In this document: one piece after another, positions 63,350-64,000 of the stretch
How positions within the stretch are numbered: position 1 is the first letter of the stretch
Layout: each line of letters starts with the position of its first letter
From: Brachyspira pilosicoli P43/6/78
GTDB taxonomy: Bacteria > Spirochaetota > Brachyspiria > Brachyspirales > Brachyspiraceae
DNA: 64,000 nucleotides
Reading direction: 5' to 3'
NCBI RefSeq assembly: GCF_000325665.1
Contig: NC_019908.1
Location: 930,001 to 994,000 of the forward strand
Translations under genes and position numbers: made by a program
The notes under the pieces: model-generated
The model's database searches: none
Seen by the model: only the letters and a program-made list of their open reading frames with translations
What the model was told of the DNA's origin: nothing

Positions 63350-64000
63350 TCAAACAACCATTTCATCTTCACCAGCACGAGCCACAACAATGTCTCCCTG
63401 CTCTTCAAGCTTACGAATGATATTAACAATCTTTTGCTGAGCTTCTTCAACGTCTTTAAGACGAACAGGTCCCATAAAGTCCATATCCTCTTTAAGTAAA
63501 GCAGCAGCACGTTTAGACATGTTTCTATAAACTTTATCTTGAGCATCAGAATCAACACTCTTAAGTGCTTTAGCCAAATCACTAGAGTCAACTTCACGAA
63601 GTACTTTTTGTATAGCTCTATCATCAAGTAAAACAATATCTTCGAATACAAACATACGTTTCTTGATTTCTTCTGCAAGTTCTGGATCGTCTTCTTCCAA
63701 ACTCTCGATAATACTTTTCTCTGTAGACCTATCAACACTGTTAATAATTTCAACTATAGAATCTATACCGCCTGCAGAAGTAAAGTCTTCACTAGCAAGT
63801 GTAGAAAGTTTTCTCTCAAGTACCCTTTCAACCTCTCTTAAAACCTCTGGAGAAGTTCTGTCCATTGTAGCAATTCTCTTAGCAACATCAGGCTGTATTT
63901 CTGAAGGCAATGCTCCTAATATGCTTGCAGCTTTTGGAGCTTCCAAATATGCCAAAATAAGTGCTATAGTTTGAGGGTGCTCACCTTGTATAAAGTTAAG
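63350..64000 (-). CDS. fliG: Flagellar motor switch protein FliG, C-terminal part
   Basis: The frame is open to the window edge, so the N-terminal third is outside. The visible 216 residues include the middle domain (IQGEHPQTIALILAYLEAPKAASILGALP with its conserved EHPQTIALIL) and the C-terminal torque domain (VFEDIVLLDDRAIQKVLREVDSSDLAKALKSVD ... FMGPVRLKDVEEAQQKIVNIIRKLEEQGDIVV). The latter holds the charged residues that meet the stator. Together with fliH, fliI and fliJ this gives the usual flagellar order. Confidence 0.95.
   Translation of the reverse strand, partial: LNFIQGEHPQTIALILAYLEAPKAASILGALPSEIQPDVAKRIATMDRTSPEVLREVERVLERKLSTLASEDFTSAGGIDSIVEIINSVDRSTEKSIIESLEEDDPELAEEIKKRMFVFEDIVLLDDRAIQKVLREVDSSDLAKALKSVDSDAQDKVYRNMSKRAAALLKEDMDFMGPVRLKDVEEAQQKIVNIIRKLEEQGDIVVARAGEDEMVV

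Noticed and set aside
63334-63753. 139-residue minus-strand frame at the end of the flagellar region
   Set aside because: It overlaps fliG in another frame and has a skewed Leu/Lys composition; fliG motifs are in the other frame.
1-64000. CRISPR array or insertion sequence
   Set aside because: No regularly spaced direct repeats and no transposase, integrase or Cas proteins among the translated frames.

Overview
The window is a low-GC (roughly 28% by eye) chromosomal segment from a spirochaete, most likely a Brachyspira species. This is inferred from the base composition, a fliG-fliH-fliI-fliJ flagellar cluster, the many small exported lipoproteins and TPR proteins typical of host-associated spirochaetes, and the absence of encoded CCA ends on the three tRNAs. 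No phage, IS element, integron or CRISPR array is visible. Most of the region is ordinary chromosomal backbone with short intergenic spacers, near-consensus sigma-70 promoters (TTGACN, 16-17 nt, TATAAT) and simple hairpin/U-tract terminators.

Layout. 1-5.3 kb: the end of a parvulin-type isomerase gene, a lipoprotein, DNA gyrase A and tRNA-Cys. 5.3-10.5 kb: a PASTA-tailed penicillin-binding protein, a PfkB sugar kinase, then a minus-strand group (transglutaminase-like/TPR protein, an exported protein with a broken start, a bifunctional nuclease). 10.5-17 kb: birA, then cheW-rbfA-(frameshifted nrnA)-rnhA, two cyclic-nucleotide-binding proteins and a DUF2156 protein. 17-32.3 kb: TPR, LamG/fibronectin and phosphoesterase proteins, an outer-membrane-like protein with psuG, fmdB-type and rlmN genes, a PHP phosphatase, a kinase, a flavodoxin, two lipoproteins, a large TPR protein, tRNA-Leu, an AlkD-like protein, a B12/radical-SAM enzyme and a cupin. 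32.4-41 kb: phosphoesterase plus a large FtsX-like permease, metK, an FMN reductase, a lipoprotein MTA/SAH nucleosidase, an aldo-keto reductase and a proline-rich lipoprotein. 41-52 kb: clpB, a glycosyltransferase-like protein, OmpA-like, outer-membrane-like and lipoprotein genes (the last a paralogue of the one at 39 kb), thiM, a YjiH-type membrane protein behind a TPP riboswitch, and rubrerythrin. 52-57 kb: RNase J, SppA, a membrane protein and an LptF/LptG permease. 57-64 kb: an exported TPR-NHL-VWA protein, tRNA-Thr and the flagellar cluster ending in a soluble lytic transglycosylase.

The most notable points are: (1) a TPP riboswitch with its own terminator controlling a YjiH-family membrane protein next to thiM, suggesting a thiamine-related transporter; (2) a textbook sigma-54 promoter in front of clpB; (3) three genes for exported or membrane-anchored proteins whose signal peptide or first membrane helix is put out of frame by exactly one base at an 8-base A or T run, which could be phase variation, transcriptional slippage or sequencing error; (4) a two-part palindromic intergenic repeat present at two distant loci; (5) quinolone-determining positions of GyrA occupied by Ala and Gly.

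Limits: all calls come from reading the sequence and translated frames. No database search, folding or alignment program was run, and functions of the poorly conserved lipoproteins and TPR proteins are unknown.
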